Shown here: piece after piece, positions 1-5,760 of the stretch
How positions within the stretch are numbered: position 1 is the first letter of the stretch
Layout of the letters: the number at the start of each line of letters is the position of its first letter
NCBI GenBank assembly: GCA_017882065.1
Contig: JADGQD010000113.1
Coordinates: 1 to 6,882, forward strand
DNA: 6,882 nt
Source: Anaerolineales bacterium
Lineage (GTDB): Bacteria > Chloroflexota > Anaerolineae > Anaerolineales > Villigracilaceae
Direction: 5' to 3'
Position numbers and translations under genes: made by a program
The notes under the pieces: generated by a model
What the model was told of the DNA's origin: nothing
Seen by the model: the letters and a program-made list of their open reading frames with translations, nothing else
Database searches by the model: none

Positions 1-642
1 GCCTGCCGCCTGCTGGAAGCGGATGCTGACCAGGGGCTGCTCCTGCTGGAACGCCTCCAGCCCGGGACGATGCTCGCTACACTCAAAGATGACGACCGCG
101 CCACCGAAATCGCTGCGGAGGTGATGCAAGCCATCCAGCGCCCCGTGCCGGAGGGGAATGGGTTCCTCAGTCTGCGCGGCTGGTTCGACGAGTTGAAAGG
201 TCTGCGCCCTCGCTTTGGCGGCGGAACGGGCCCATTCCCGGAGAAAACAGTCGAGATTGTTGAGGGGCTGGTCCGTGAGTTGTTCGCTGAAGACCGTAAG
301 CAGGTGCTATTGCACGGCGACTTTCACCATTTCAATATTTTGCTTTCGGAGCGCGGCTGGCTCGTGATTGATCCGAAAGGCGTGACCGGACCGGCAGAGT
401 ACGAGGTCGGGCCGCTGCTGCTCAATCCGTGGGGGAAGTTGCCGGATGAGACGGGAGCCATACGGAGGACACAGCGGCGGATCGCCATCCTGGCCGAACG
501 GCTGGCATTCGACCGTCAGCGGCTGTGGGCGTGGGCAGTCTGTCACAGCCTGCTCTCGGCCTGGTGGGACATGGCTGAAGATGGGTCCGGGGGCGAATAT
601 TCCCGCGCCTGGACGGAAATCTTCCTAAAGATGCATATATAA
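1..642 (+). CDS. APH(6)/hydroxyurea-type kinase, C-terminal part (5' end outside window)
   Basis: This resembles the aminoglycoside/hydroxyurea antibiotic resistance kinase family (streptomycin 6-kinase type), which uses ATP to phosphorylate a small molecule in the cytoplasm. The frame is open from base 1, so 213 residues are visible and the start plus much of the ATP-binding N-lobe lie outside. Family members usually have about 270-310 residues. Seen here are LLLERLQPGT at the hinge (visible residues 14-23), the catalytic loop HGDFHHFNIL (105-114, with D107 and N112), and the metal-binding segment IDPKG (123-127), followed by GPAEYEVGPLLLNP. Both motifs are intact, so the enzyme looks functional. 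The in-frame ATG at base 70 falls after the hinge and is unlikely to be the start. The stop is followed within 6 bases by a hairpin terminator. In an environmental genome the natural substrate is unknown, and drug resistance cannot be assumed. Confidence 0.85.
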   Translation, partial: ACRLLEADADQGLLLLERLQPGTMLATLKDDDRATEIAAEVMQAIQRPVPEGNGFLSLRGWFDELKGLRPRFGGGTGPFPEKTVEIVEGLVRELFAEDRKQVLLHGDFHHFNILLSERGWLVIDPKGVTGPAEYEVGPLLLNPWGKLPDETGAIRRTQRRIAILAERLAFDRQRLWAWAVCHSLLSAWWDMAEDGSGGEYSRAWTEIFLKMHI

Positions 643-647
643 AAAAC

Positions 648-670
648 AAGGCGGATGCTGCGTCCGCCTT
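648..670. terminator. Probable bidirectional terminator between convergent genes
   Basis: A perfect 8-bp stem (aaggcgga at 648-655, tccgcctt at 663-670) encloses a 7-base loop. On the minus strand it is followed by a GTTTTTTAT run, a good rho-independent tail for the MgtC-family gene. On the plus strand the stem ends in T's and continues ttgctt, a weaker tail for the kinase gene. It lies between the two convergent stop codons (640-642 and 679-681), which supports use from both sides. Confidence 0.75.
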
Positions 671-678
671 TTGCTTCC

Positions 679-1317
679 CTAATACTTTAATTCCTTGATT
701 TCTTTATCCGCCAGCAATTTCTCGGCCAGGCAGAGATGGTCAGGGACGCGGGCTTCGAGTTCCCACACGCTGACCATTTCCCCATTCCGTTTCATGCGCT
801 TGCGGTTCCGGACCCGCATCCGGCACTCATGGAACAGGGCTTCCAACTCTTCGTGTTTTTTATCGCGCCCCGGGTAGACGATTTCGTAGGTGCGTGTTTC
901 CCGGCCAATGTGGTCCACCATCTGGTCGAGACGGGCAAAGAAAGCCAGGACGATGATGACGATTAACGTTGTCACCATTGCCAGGATATACTCGCCAATC
1001 CCAACGGCCATCCCCAACGAAGCCGCCACCCAGATGGACGAGGCAGTGGTCAGGCCTTTGAGTTTGCCCTCCGCAAACAAAATGACCCCCGCACCCAGGA
1101 AACCGATCCCGGTGATGATGTTGGCAGCAATGCGGGAAGTAGCAGGGTCGCCAAATTTTTCCGATATGATGGTGAACATCGTCGCGCCGATGGTGATAAG
1201 GGTGATGGTACGCAAACCGGCAGCCTTGGAGTGAATTTCGCGCTCGAAACCAATGATCCCGCCGATAATGACAGCTATCAGGACTTTGATCAAATCTTCC
1301 GGGGTAAAGACGAACAT
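679..1317 (-). CDS. MgtC/SapB-family membrane protein
   Basis: This is a 212-residue inner-membrane protein of the MgtC/SapB family. Some members help bacteria survive low magnesium or acid stress, and Salmonella MgtC acts on the F-type ATP synthase; the role of environmental members is mostly unknown. Family motifs are GFERE (23-27), KAAGLRT (31-37), GIGFLGAGVIL (70-80) and GLTTASSIWVAASLG (88-102). Hydrophobic stretches near 9-24, 37-53, 63-82, 88-104 and 109-129 suggest five membrane helices. After them comes a soluble tail of about 80 residues, rich in charge (RNRKRMKRNGE). The ATG at 1317 is chosen because GGAGG (minus strand, 1323-1327) sits 5 bases upstream. An in-frame TTG at 1329 overlaps that ribosome binding site and is rejected. 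The gene follows kbl by 67 bases on the same strand with no terminator seen between, so co-transcription is plausible. Confidence 0.92.
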   Translation of the reverse strand: MFVFTPEDLIKVLIAVIIGGIIGFEREIHSKAAGLRTITLITIGATMFTIISEKFGDPATSRIAANIITGIGFLGAGVILFAEGKLKGLTTASSIWVAASLGMAVGIGEYILAMVTTLIVIIVLAFFARLDQMVDHIGRETRTYEIVYPGRDKKHEELEALFHECRMRVRNRKRMKRNGEMVSVWELEARVPDHLCLAEKLLADKEIKELKY

Positions 1318-1322
1318 AGCGG

Positions 1323-1327
1323 CCTCC
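1323..1327 (-). promoter_or_regulatory. Ribosome binding site that sets the MgtC-family start
   Basis: GGAGG on the minus strand stands 5 bases before the ATG at 1315-1317. It decides between this ATG and the in-frame TTG at 1327-1329, whose last base is the first base of the GGAGG. Confidence 0.8.
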
Positions 1328-1384
1328 AAAATAATCAGGGCAACCGTTTGGCTACTCTGTGGATTTTACTGCAAATCAGGCAAT

Positions 1385-2566
1385 TTAAATCACACCCAAT
1401 TTCTTCCCCACTTTTTTGAACGCCTCCAGACCTTTATCAAGGTCATCCTTCGCGTGTGCAGCGGAAATCATCACCCGGATCCTCGCTTTGCCCTGCGGGA
1501 CGGTCGGGTAGCCGAGAGCCATTGCAAACACTCCCGCCTCAAAAAGTTCGCGGCTGAACTGTTGGGCCAGCGGCGCTTCGCCAAGCATGACCGGGGTGAT
1601 GGGCGTGGTGCTGACGCCGGTGTCGAAGCCAAGTTTCTTCATTTCGGTCTTGAAATATTTGGCGTTGTCCCACAGGCGGTCCACCAGCTCGGTTGAGGAT
1701 TCGAGGATATCGAGGGCGGCGATGCAGGCCGCCGCGTCCGGCACGGTGACCGCCGAGGAGAACAGGAATGGGCGGCCGCGCAGGCGCAGCCATTCCACGA
1801 TGACGGGTGTCCCCGCCACCACGCCGCCGACCACGCCGAAGGCTTTCGACATCGTCCCGACCTCCACGTCCACTTTGCCATGCAGGCCAAAGTGGTCCAC
1901 GATCCCGCGTCCGCCCCTGCCGAGTACGCCTTCACCATGGGCGTCGTCCACCATTAGCAGGATGTCGTAATTCTTAGCCACTTCGTAAATCTTGTCGAGC
2001 GGAGCCACGTCGCCGTCCATGCTGAAGACGCCGTCGGTGATGATGATGGCGCGCCGGAACTGTGACAGGTTTTCCTTTATAACCGCTTCCAGAGAGGCCG
2101 CATCACAGTGGTCGTAAGGGATGATTTTCCCGCCGGAGAGGCGGCAGCCGTCAATGATGCTGGCATGGTTCAGCCGGTCCGAGAAGATGACGTCTTCCTT
2201 GCCCACCAGCGCTGGGATGGTCGCCAGGTTGGCAGTGAAACCGCTCTGGAAGGTGATGGCCGCTTCGACGCCCTTGAAAGCAGCCAGGCGTTTCTCCAGT
2301 TCGAGATGCAGGGTCATGGTCCCTGCGATGGTACGCACTGCCGCCGGGCCGACGCCCATCTCGTCCATGGCCTTTTTGGCCGCCGCGACCAATTTCGGGT
2401 GGTTGGCCAGACCCAGGTAGTTGTTCGAGCAGAAGTTGAGTACTTTCTTGCCGTCCACGACCAGCCAGGCGCCCTGCGGCGAGCCGATGGTACGGATGCG
2501 GTTGTACAGGCCCTGCGTTTTCAGGTCTTCGAGTTCCTGCGTGATCCAGTCAGTTTTAGTAGACAT
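1385..2566 (-). CDS. kbl: Glycine C-acetyltransferase (2-amino-3-ketobutyrate CoA ligase)
   Basis: This is a PLP-dependent alpha-oxoamine synthase of 393 residues, the usual length for the family. KBL cleaves 2-amino-3-ketobutyrate with CoA to glycine and acetyl-CoA, the second step of threonine breakdown after threonine dehydrogenase. Visible landmarks are NFCSNNYLGLANHP (44-57), LNHASIIDG with H134 expected to stack on PLP (132-140), VDDAHGEGVLG with D207 expected to hold the pyridine nitrogen (206-216), and TMSKAFGVVGG with K241 as the Schiff-base lysine (238-248). The NNYLGLANHP and NHASIIDG segments match E. coli Kbl as I recall it. BioF (8-amino-7-oxononanoate synthase) is a close relative and some homologues are promiscuous, so a BioF-like activity cannot be excluded. 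No threonine dehydrogenase gene is present here. The ATG at 2566 has AAGGAG 6 bases upstream and a TATAAT box about 30 bases upstream. Confidence 0.88.
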   Translation of the reverse strand: MSTKTDWITQELEDLKTQGLYNRIRTIGSPQGAWLVVDGKKVLNFCSNNYLGLANHPKLVAAAKKAMDEMGVGPAAVRTIAGTMTLHLELEKRLAAFKGVEAAITFQSGFTANLATIPALVGKEDVIFSDRLNHASIIDGCRLSGGKIIPYDHCDAASLEAVIKENLSQFRRAIIITDGVFSMDGDVAPLDKIYEVAKNYDILLMVDDAHGEGVLGRGGRGIVDHFGLHGKVDVEVGTMSKAFGVVGGVVAGTPVIVEWLRLRGRPFLFSSAVTVPDAAACIAALDILESSTELVDRLWDNAKYFKTEMKKLGFDTGVSTTPITPVMLGEAPLAQQFSRELFEAGVFAMALGYPTVPQGKARIRVMISAAHAKDDLDKGLEAFKKVGKKLGVI

Positions 2567-2570
2567 GGTT

Positions 2571-2577
2571 TCTCCTT
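2571..2577 (-). promoter_or_regulatory. Ribosome binding site of kbl
   Basis: AAGGAGA on the minus strand ends 4 bases before the ATG at 2566 (6 bases measured from AAGGAG's final G plus the A), a standard Shine-Dalgarno spacing. It confirms this start. Confidence 0.7.
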
Positions 2578-2595
2578 AGTGAAATATGCGAATCC

Positions 2596-2627
2596 ATTAT
2601 AGTAATTCTAAGCAAAACGACTGTCAC
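2596..2627 (-). promoter_or_regulatory. Candidate promoter of kbl
   Basis: The minus strand has a perfect TATAAT at 2596-2601, which would place transcription start near 2589 with a leader of roughly 22 bases before the ATG. The best -35-like hexamer is GTGACA at 2622-2627, but the spacer is then 20 bases, longer than the usual 16-18. The -10 call is good and the -35 call is weak. The GTGACA is also one arm of the inverted repeat described separately. Confidence 0.5.
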
Positions 2628-2642
2628 ATTTTGGCCGTGACA
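2622..2642. repeat. Inverted repeat upstream of kbl, possible operator
   Basis: tgtcac (2622-2627) and gtgaca (2637-2642) form a perfect 6-bp inverted repeat with a 9-base centre. It lies between the end of the upstream gene (stop at 2649) and the kbl -10 box, covering the weak -35 position. It could be a regulator binding site, or a weak hairpin ending the upstream transcript. No T-run follows, so a classical terminator is unlikely. Confidence 0.35.
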
Positions 2643-2648
2643 ACCGCC

Positions 2649-4418
2649 TTAATTTTCTCCTTTGTGCTCCGCTTGCCCCCGTTCTTCGGGGGTCGTGTCC
2701 GCCTGCCCCAGTTCTTTGGGGGTCGTGGTCAGGTTTTCTGTCAACAATCCTAACTCTGCCAGCGCGCCCTGCACTTTGGACTGCGCCCCCGGTTTGACGA
2801 TCACCGTCACCGGGCCGAGCGTCTCACCCAGGAAACGTCCCGCTTTCGATTTGTGCAACTCTTCCAGAACCTCGGGCCGGCTGACCCTTAAAACAGTCTG
2901 GACCTCCACCCGGGCTTCGGTGCCGTTCGTTTCCCAACGCTTGAGCGCCTTGACGAAGGCAGGCGGGATTTCCGCGGCGGCATTCTTCGCCAGCAGGCTA
3001 AGCATTTGACTGACTTTCAATCCCTGCTCCCCGGCTTTTTTCAATGACCCGGTCGTGACGCGGTAACGGTACTCGTCTTCTTTTTCCTGGTCCCATTCGC
3101 AGAAGCGGGCAATCTGGTATCTGGCTGCGCGCGGCAATAATCTCGGGACGACGATTTTACCCTGGGAGGAAACGTGGAGTTTACTCATTTCGGTGACCGT
3201 CGAACGTCGGGCGCCTGACGTTTGACGTACAACGTTCGACACAACGCGGAAGGCGCTGACAATTTCGTTGCCTGGTGGAGTTGCCAGTTCCACCTGCCCC
3301 AACCAGTAGAGCGGACCGGTGATCAGATAGCGGATGAGGGCGCCGTCTACTTCATCCCAGACACCAAAACCGCGCAGGTACACACCATCTGCGAGGCGTT
3401 TGATGAACCAGGTATCGTAATCCCCGGCCGGGCGCTGGAAATCGGGATATTTCTCTTTGATGGCGCGGATATATGCCGGGAGGCTCCACCAGATGTTTTC
3501 GGGGACCGCTTCCAGCAAGGTGAGCAGGAATTCGCGCGTAACCAGCGGCTGGTTGCTCCATTCGCCTTCACATACAAGGCTGGGAACCTGGCGCAGTTCG
3601 TTGAAGGTCCCGCTCTGCAGCCAGGCATTGACCAGTTTATCCAGCGCGTCCTTGCGCGGGGCTTCCAGGAAAAGGCGCACCGGCTCGATTTGCGGGACTC
3701 CACCCCCTGCCCATGCCGCGCGGGGAGATGGGCGAATAATTTTCGCCGCTGAAAGGAAATCCGTCACTATACTGACCGGGATGCGCGTCTCAGGGGGCGG
3801 GAGTCCCATCCGCAAGGCAGCGAGGAGGGTGGTGGCGTCGTCGAGGAGGCGATCGGAGACCGGGAGCGGATGTTCGCGTTCCTTCGGCGAGGCCAGACGG
3901 CCGAGAGGCTCATCCCCCTGTTTAACCACTAAGGGCACAAAAGACACTAAGGTCTTATCTTTTTCCATTTTGTGCGCTTCGTGTCCTTTGTGGTGAATCA
4001 GCGGAATAAAATCATCAGGAATATAAGCAAATTCCTGCGCGCCGGCAGGTACATCAAAAAATGCTCTTGCCAGCAAAGCCCGGTAGAAGAGCACTTCCGC
4101 GGCAGAGAGCGGGTGCAAGTAAATTTGTTCCCGGTCACGCCGGCCAGGGCCGACTTCGCGGATTTCGCCAAAACGGCGAGCAAAGGCCGCCCAGGGAAGC
4201 TTGCCGTCTGCTTTTGCCAGCGTCTCGAGCGCGGACCGGGCGTCGGCGGGGAGAGAGTCAACGATCTCGGTGCCAAGTTTCGGGTCGAGCAACGCTTCGG
4301 CAAGTTCTTTCAGAACTATGTCTGTGTCAGTCGCGGCCAACTCAATCCCCCACAACCGGGCGACGATACGCAGATAGCCAATGTCGCGACCCTGGAAACT
4401 CTGGATGATGTTAGGCAT
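2649..4418 (-). CDS. XPB/Ssl2 helicase-associated domain protein, no helicase motor
   Basis: This 589-residue protein is not assigned a function. The C-terminal part (about 411-560) resembles the helicase-associated domain at the N-terminus of XPB/Ssl2: HVSSQGKIVVPRLLPRAA, ARFCEW, a Y-R-VTTGSL segment, then VLRVSRPEVLEEL and GPVTVIVKPG ending in LAELGLL. The N-terminal 130 residues look like small helical or winged-helix modules (ALETLAKADGKLPWAAFARRF). No Walker A or DEAD/DEAH box is seen, so it is probably a DNA-binding or adaptor protein. ATG 4418 is preferred because the domain begins there. The frame stays open to 4556, but that stretch runs into a terminator hairpin. No clear ribosome binding site precedes 4418. 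Oddities are repeat-derived segments at residues 142-165 and about 393-407, a possible third at 229-237, and a duplicated tail (TTPKELGQAD, TTPEERGQAE) at 565-584. Confidence 0.7.
   Translation of the reverse strand: MPNIIQSFQGRDIGYLRIVARLWGIELAATDTDIVLKELAEALLDPKLGTEIVDSLPADARSALETLAKADGKLPWAAFARRFGEIREVGPGRRDREQIYLHPLSAAEVLFYRALLARAFFDVPAGAQEFAYIPDDFIPLIHHKGHEAHKMEKDKTLVSFVPLVVKQGDEPLGRLASPKEREHPLPVSDRLLDDATTLLAALRMGLPPPETRIPVSIVTDFLSAAKIIRPSPRAAWAGGGVPQIEPVRLFLEAPRKDALDKLVNAWLQSGTFNELRQVPSLVCEGEWSNQPLVTREFLLTLLEAVPENIWWSLPAYIRAIKEKYPDFQRPAGDYDTWFIKRLADGVYLRGFGVWDEVDGALIRYLITGPLYWLGQVELATPPGNEIVSAFRVVSNVVRQTSGARRSTVTEMSKLHVSSQGKIVVPRLLPRAARYQIARFCEWDQEKEDEYRYRVTTGSLKKAGEQGLKVSQMLSLLAKNAAAEIPPAFVKALKRWETNGTEARVEVQTVLRVSRPEVLEELHKSKAGRFLGETLGPVTVIVKPGAQSKVQGALAELGLLTENLTTTPKELGQADTTPEERGQAEHKGEN
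2671..2730. repeat. 30-bp tandem duplication at the 3' end of the XPB-like gene
   Basis: Units 2671-2700 and 2701-2730 match at 25 of 30 positions by hand comparison. In frame they encode two copies of TTPxExGQA(D/E), close to the C-terminus. The first unit also holds a perfect hairpin (cccccg at 2676-2681, cggggg at 2687-2692, loop ttctt). Since 30 is a multiple of three, unit gain or loss would not shift the frame. Confidence 0.85.
3199..3240. repeat. Periodic palindromic repeat inside a gene (7-bp units)
   Basis: gtcgaacgt (3199-3207) and acgttcgac (3232-3240) are a perfect 9-bp inverted repeat. Between and including them are consecutive 7-bp units sharing an ACGT-like end: cgaacgt, cgggcgc, ctgacgt, ttgacgt, acaacgt (3201-3235). 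The 42 bp are translated in frame as residues about 393-407 of the XPB-like protein, just before its recognisable C-terminal domain. It looks like an inserted repeat and not an ancestral part of the protein. Confidence 0.75.
3709..3733. repeat. GC-rich inverted repeat inside the same gene
   Basis: gcccat (3709-3714) and atgggc (3728-3733) flank a 13-base centre containing the palindrome ccgcgcgg (3716-3723). It encodes residues about 229-237 (RPSPRAAWAGGG region), a low-complexity stretch in an otherwise ordinary protein. It could be a further inserted repeat, but the evidence is weaker than for the two other internal repeats. Confidence 0.35.
3925..3994. repeat. Periodic palindromic repeat inside a gene (9-bp units)
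   Basis: The left arm (3925-3952) reads as 9-bp units cactaaggg, cacaaaaga, cactaaggt. The right arm (3965-3994), read on the minus strand, has cacaaagga, cacgaagcg, cacaaaatg. The arms are imperfect inverted copies, opening with ACCAC on each strand, around a short AT-rich loop. The whole element is translated within the XPB-like gene as residues 142-165, from HHKGHEAHK to SFVPLVV. From memory, repeats of this CACxAAGGx type are common between genes in several environmental phyla. Confidence 0.8.
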
Positions 4419-4430
4419 AGGTAATAAAAA

Positions 4431-4478
4431 ACGAGAAACGTGTTTGCTGCTATTGTACTCGTTTCTCGTCGCTCGTTG
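4431..4478. repeat. Periodic palindromic repeat before the XPB-like gene (7-bp units)
   Basis: acgagaaacg (4431-4440) and cgtttctcgt (4460-4469) form a perfect 10-bp inverted repeat with a 19-base centre. The right side continues as three 7-bp units ctcgttt, ctcgtcg, ctcgttg (4458-4478). It resembles the repeat at 3199-3240 in design though not in sequence. A -10-like box lies in the centre, so it could affect expression of the downstream gene. Confidence 0.65.
4452..4457 (-). promoter_or_regulatory. Possible -10 box for the XPB-like gene
   Basis: TACAAT on the minus strand would place transcription start near 4445, about 27 bases before the ATG at 4418. No convincing -35 box is found 16-18 bases upstream (the hexamer there is GGCAAC). 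The box lies between the arms of the 4431-4469 inverted repeat. Confidence 0.3.
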
Positions 4479-4521
4479 CCTGTTTTTTGTTCTCTGAGAA
4501 TCACCGTGTGATGGGGTAAAA

Positions 4522-4561
4522 AGGAGGTGTTGGGCGGGCCTTCGCCCGCCCAACACCTCCT
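4522..4561 (-). terminator. Strong hairpin terminator of the lipid kinase gene
   Basis: A perfect 18-bp stem (4522-4539 with 4544-4561) closes on a 4-base loop, GAAG on the minus strand. On that strand the stem runs directly into TTTTACCCC, counting a last T within the stem. It lies 40 bases after the stop of the lipid kinase gene (4602-4604). On the plus strand the tail is only taatctttt, so activity is expected mainly on the minus strand. It separates the lipid kinase transcript from the XPB-like gene. Confidence 0.85.
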
Positions 4562-4601
4562 AATCTTTTCCTCTAACACGGGATTCCCCAAAGACTTATT
4601 T

Positions 4602-5519
4602 CTATCCTCGTACCATTTGAATGGCCCCGGGAACCACCTCAAGCGATAGCGTTCGAATGTTCGTGCCGAAGCCGGTGTAGATTTCCCCATCGGCATGGAT
4701 GTAGAGGGCACGGTCAGAGCTCAGGGTCATCTTGTGAAAAGTGCCCATGCGCACCTGCTTGAAACGCCCATGCGTGCCTTTCATCACTTCGGGCACCAGG
4801 CGGAACATCATCAGGCGCGAAACTTTGCGGATGGTTGCGTATTCGAGTAAACCATCGTCATTGCAAGCCTGCGGCGCGACCAGGAAGCCGCCGCCCTCGC
4901 GCGGTCCATTGCATAGAGTCAGCATGAGGGTGGGCAAGTCCCAGGTTTCGGTATCGGTTTCGACATGCAATTGCGCCGGGTTGAAATTCAGGATAATCGT
5001 CTGGATGACTGCGGTCAGGTACATCAGGAAGCCGCGCACCACCGGCAGTTTGTGCGAACGGATGGTGACGACTGCATCGAAGCCAATCCCCACTGTATTG
5101 TCGAAGTATTCCTTCCGGCCGGTTTCATCGGATAACAATCCCAGGTCTACCGGCTGCGGTTTGCCACGCAGGGCATGGACCAGGGCGACATCCGGTTTTG
5201 CAGGCAGACCGATGGCATGGGCGAAGTCGTTGCCGGAGCCGACCGGGACAATGCCAAAAATCGGTCGCTTCTTATCCGGGACCTGCATCAGGCCGTTGAC
5301 TACCTCATGCACAGTCCCATCGCCGCCTATGGCAATGACCATGTCATAGCCTTGTTCCCCGGCTTGACAGGCCAGTTCGGTGGCATGCGTGGGGTAGACG
5401 GTGCCGCTCCAGTCGGCAAGGCCGTAATCAGCAATGATCGGACGGAGGTCATTGGCAATCCGCCAGGCCTGACCCATATCGGCAGTTGAGTTGAAGATAA
5501 GTTTTACTTTACGGGGCAT
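4602..5519 (-). CDS. Diacylglycerol/sphingosine-kinase-family lipid kinase (DagK/YegS/LCB5)
   Basis: This 305-residue soluble kinase matches the DagK/YegS/LCB5 family in length and motifs. Members transfer phosphate from ATP to a lipid hydroxyl, such as diacylglycerol, at the inner face of the membrane. Seen are the nucleotide-binding IAIGGDGTVHEVVNGL (62-77), VGSGNDFAHAIGLP (93-106), NTVGIGFDA (141-149), the DDGLLEY metal/catalytic segment (221-227) and HADGEI (275-280). The N-terminal loop, usually NPxSGxG-like, reads FNSTADMGQA (9-18), a departure. The lipid substrate cannot be told from sequence. The ATG at 5519 has GGAG 7 bases upstream and a TATAAT box about 24 bases upstream, so it likely has its own promoter. 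A strong terminator follows. Confidence 0.9.
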   Translation of the reverse strand: MPRKVKLIFNSTADMGQAWRIANDLRPIIADYGLADWSGTVYPTHATELACQAGEQGYDMVIAIGGDGTVHEVVNGLMQVPDKKRPIFGIVPVGSGNDFAHAIGLPAKPDVALVHALRGKPQPVDLGLLSDETGRKEYFDNTVGIGFDAVVTIRSHKLPVVRGFLMYLTAVIQTIILNFNPAQLHVETDTETWDLPTLMLTLCNGPREGGGFLVAPQACNDDGLLEYATIRKVSRLMMFRLVPEVMKGTHGRFKQVRMGTFHKMTLSSDRALYIHADGEIYTGFGTNIRTLSLEVVPGAIQMVRG

Positions 5520-5526
5520 GTCGATT

Positions 5527-5548
5527 CTCCAAGGTATTTTGCATTATA
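5527..5548 (-). promoter_or_regulatory. -10 box and ribosome binding site of the lipid kinase gene
   Basis: On the minus strand a perfect TATAAT (5543-5548) is followed by GGAG (5527-5530) 7 bases before the ATG at 5519. The predicted leader is only about 17 bases. No good -35 hexamer is seen at the standard spacing. Confidence 0.5.
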
Positions 5549-5590
5549 TAACCCCAAGAATACAAAACAGAGGCAGTCAGCGGCCTCCGC

Positions 5591-5760
5591 GAATTTGACT
5601 TTATTTGTATTAAGAAACACCAGCATCGAAGTGCACGAATTGTTCGAATTTCTTGAGAAATTTATAATTGCCCAGAATGTCAGTTGGGATGATAGCCCGT
5701 TTGATAATGATTGTTTTTACCGTTAAAAAGCGAGGGCCGCGAAATTTTTTAAATTCGCGA
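5591..5760. other. AT-rich intergenic island
   Basis: By hand count about 36% of these 170 bases are G or C, against roughly 56% for the window. It fills most of the 346-bp gap between the lipid kinase start and the GGDEF stop. It contains a near-palindrome (aatttct at 5647-5653, agaaatt at 5656-5662) and a hairpin (cgcgaa at 5738-5743 with ttcgcg at 5754-5759, inner ttt/aaa pairs). Both strands have long open frames in it, which may reflect a decayed or acquired fragment. Confidence 0.6.

Noticed and set aside
1318..1329. TTG start for the MgtC-family protein
   Set aside because: The TTG overlaps a GGAGG that is ideally placed for the ATG at 1317.
1333..1384. Short direct repeat aatcagg before the MgtC-family gene (1333 and 1375)
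   Set aside because: Seven matching bases in two places is expected by chance, and no regulatory context supports it.
2108..2602. Long plus-strand open frame of about 164 codons opposite kbl
   Set aside because: It is antisense to a clearly recognised enzyme with all catalytic motifs, and its translation has no recognisable motif. High GC keeps the opposite frame open.
3222..3996. Plus-strand open frames opposite the XPB-like gene
   Set aside because: They overlap each other in different frames and run antisense to a long continuous frame whose C-terminal domain can be recognised.
4419..4556. Upstream extension of the XPB-like protein by 46 codons
   Set aside because: The extension would translate the terminator hairpin and a periodic repeat. 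The recognisable protein begins at MPNIIQSFQG (4418).
5595..5726. Plus-strand frame ending FDNDCFYR in the AT-rich island
   Set aside because: It has no ATG start and no ribosome binding site, and lies opposite a longer open frame. It is kept only as part of the island finding.
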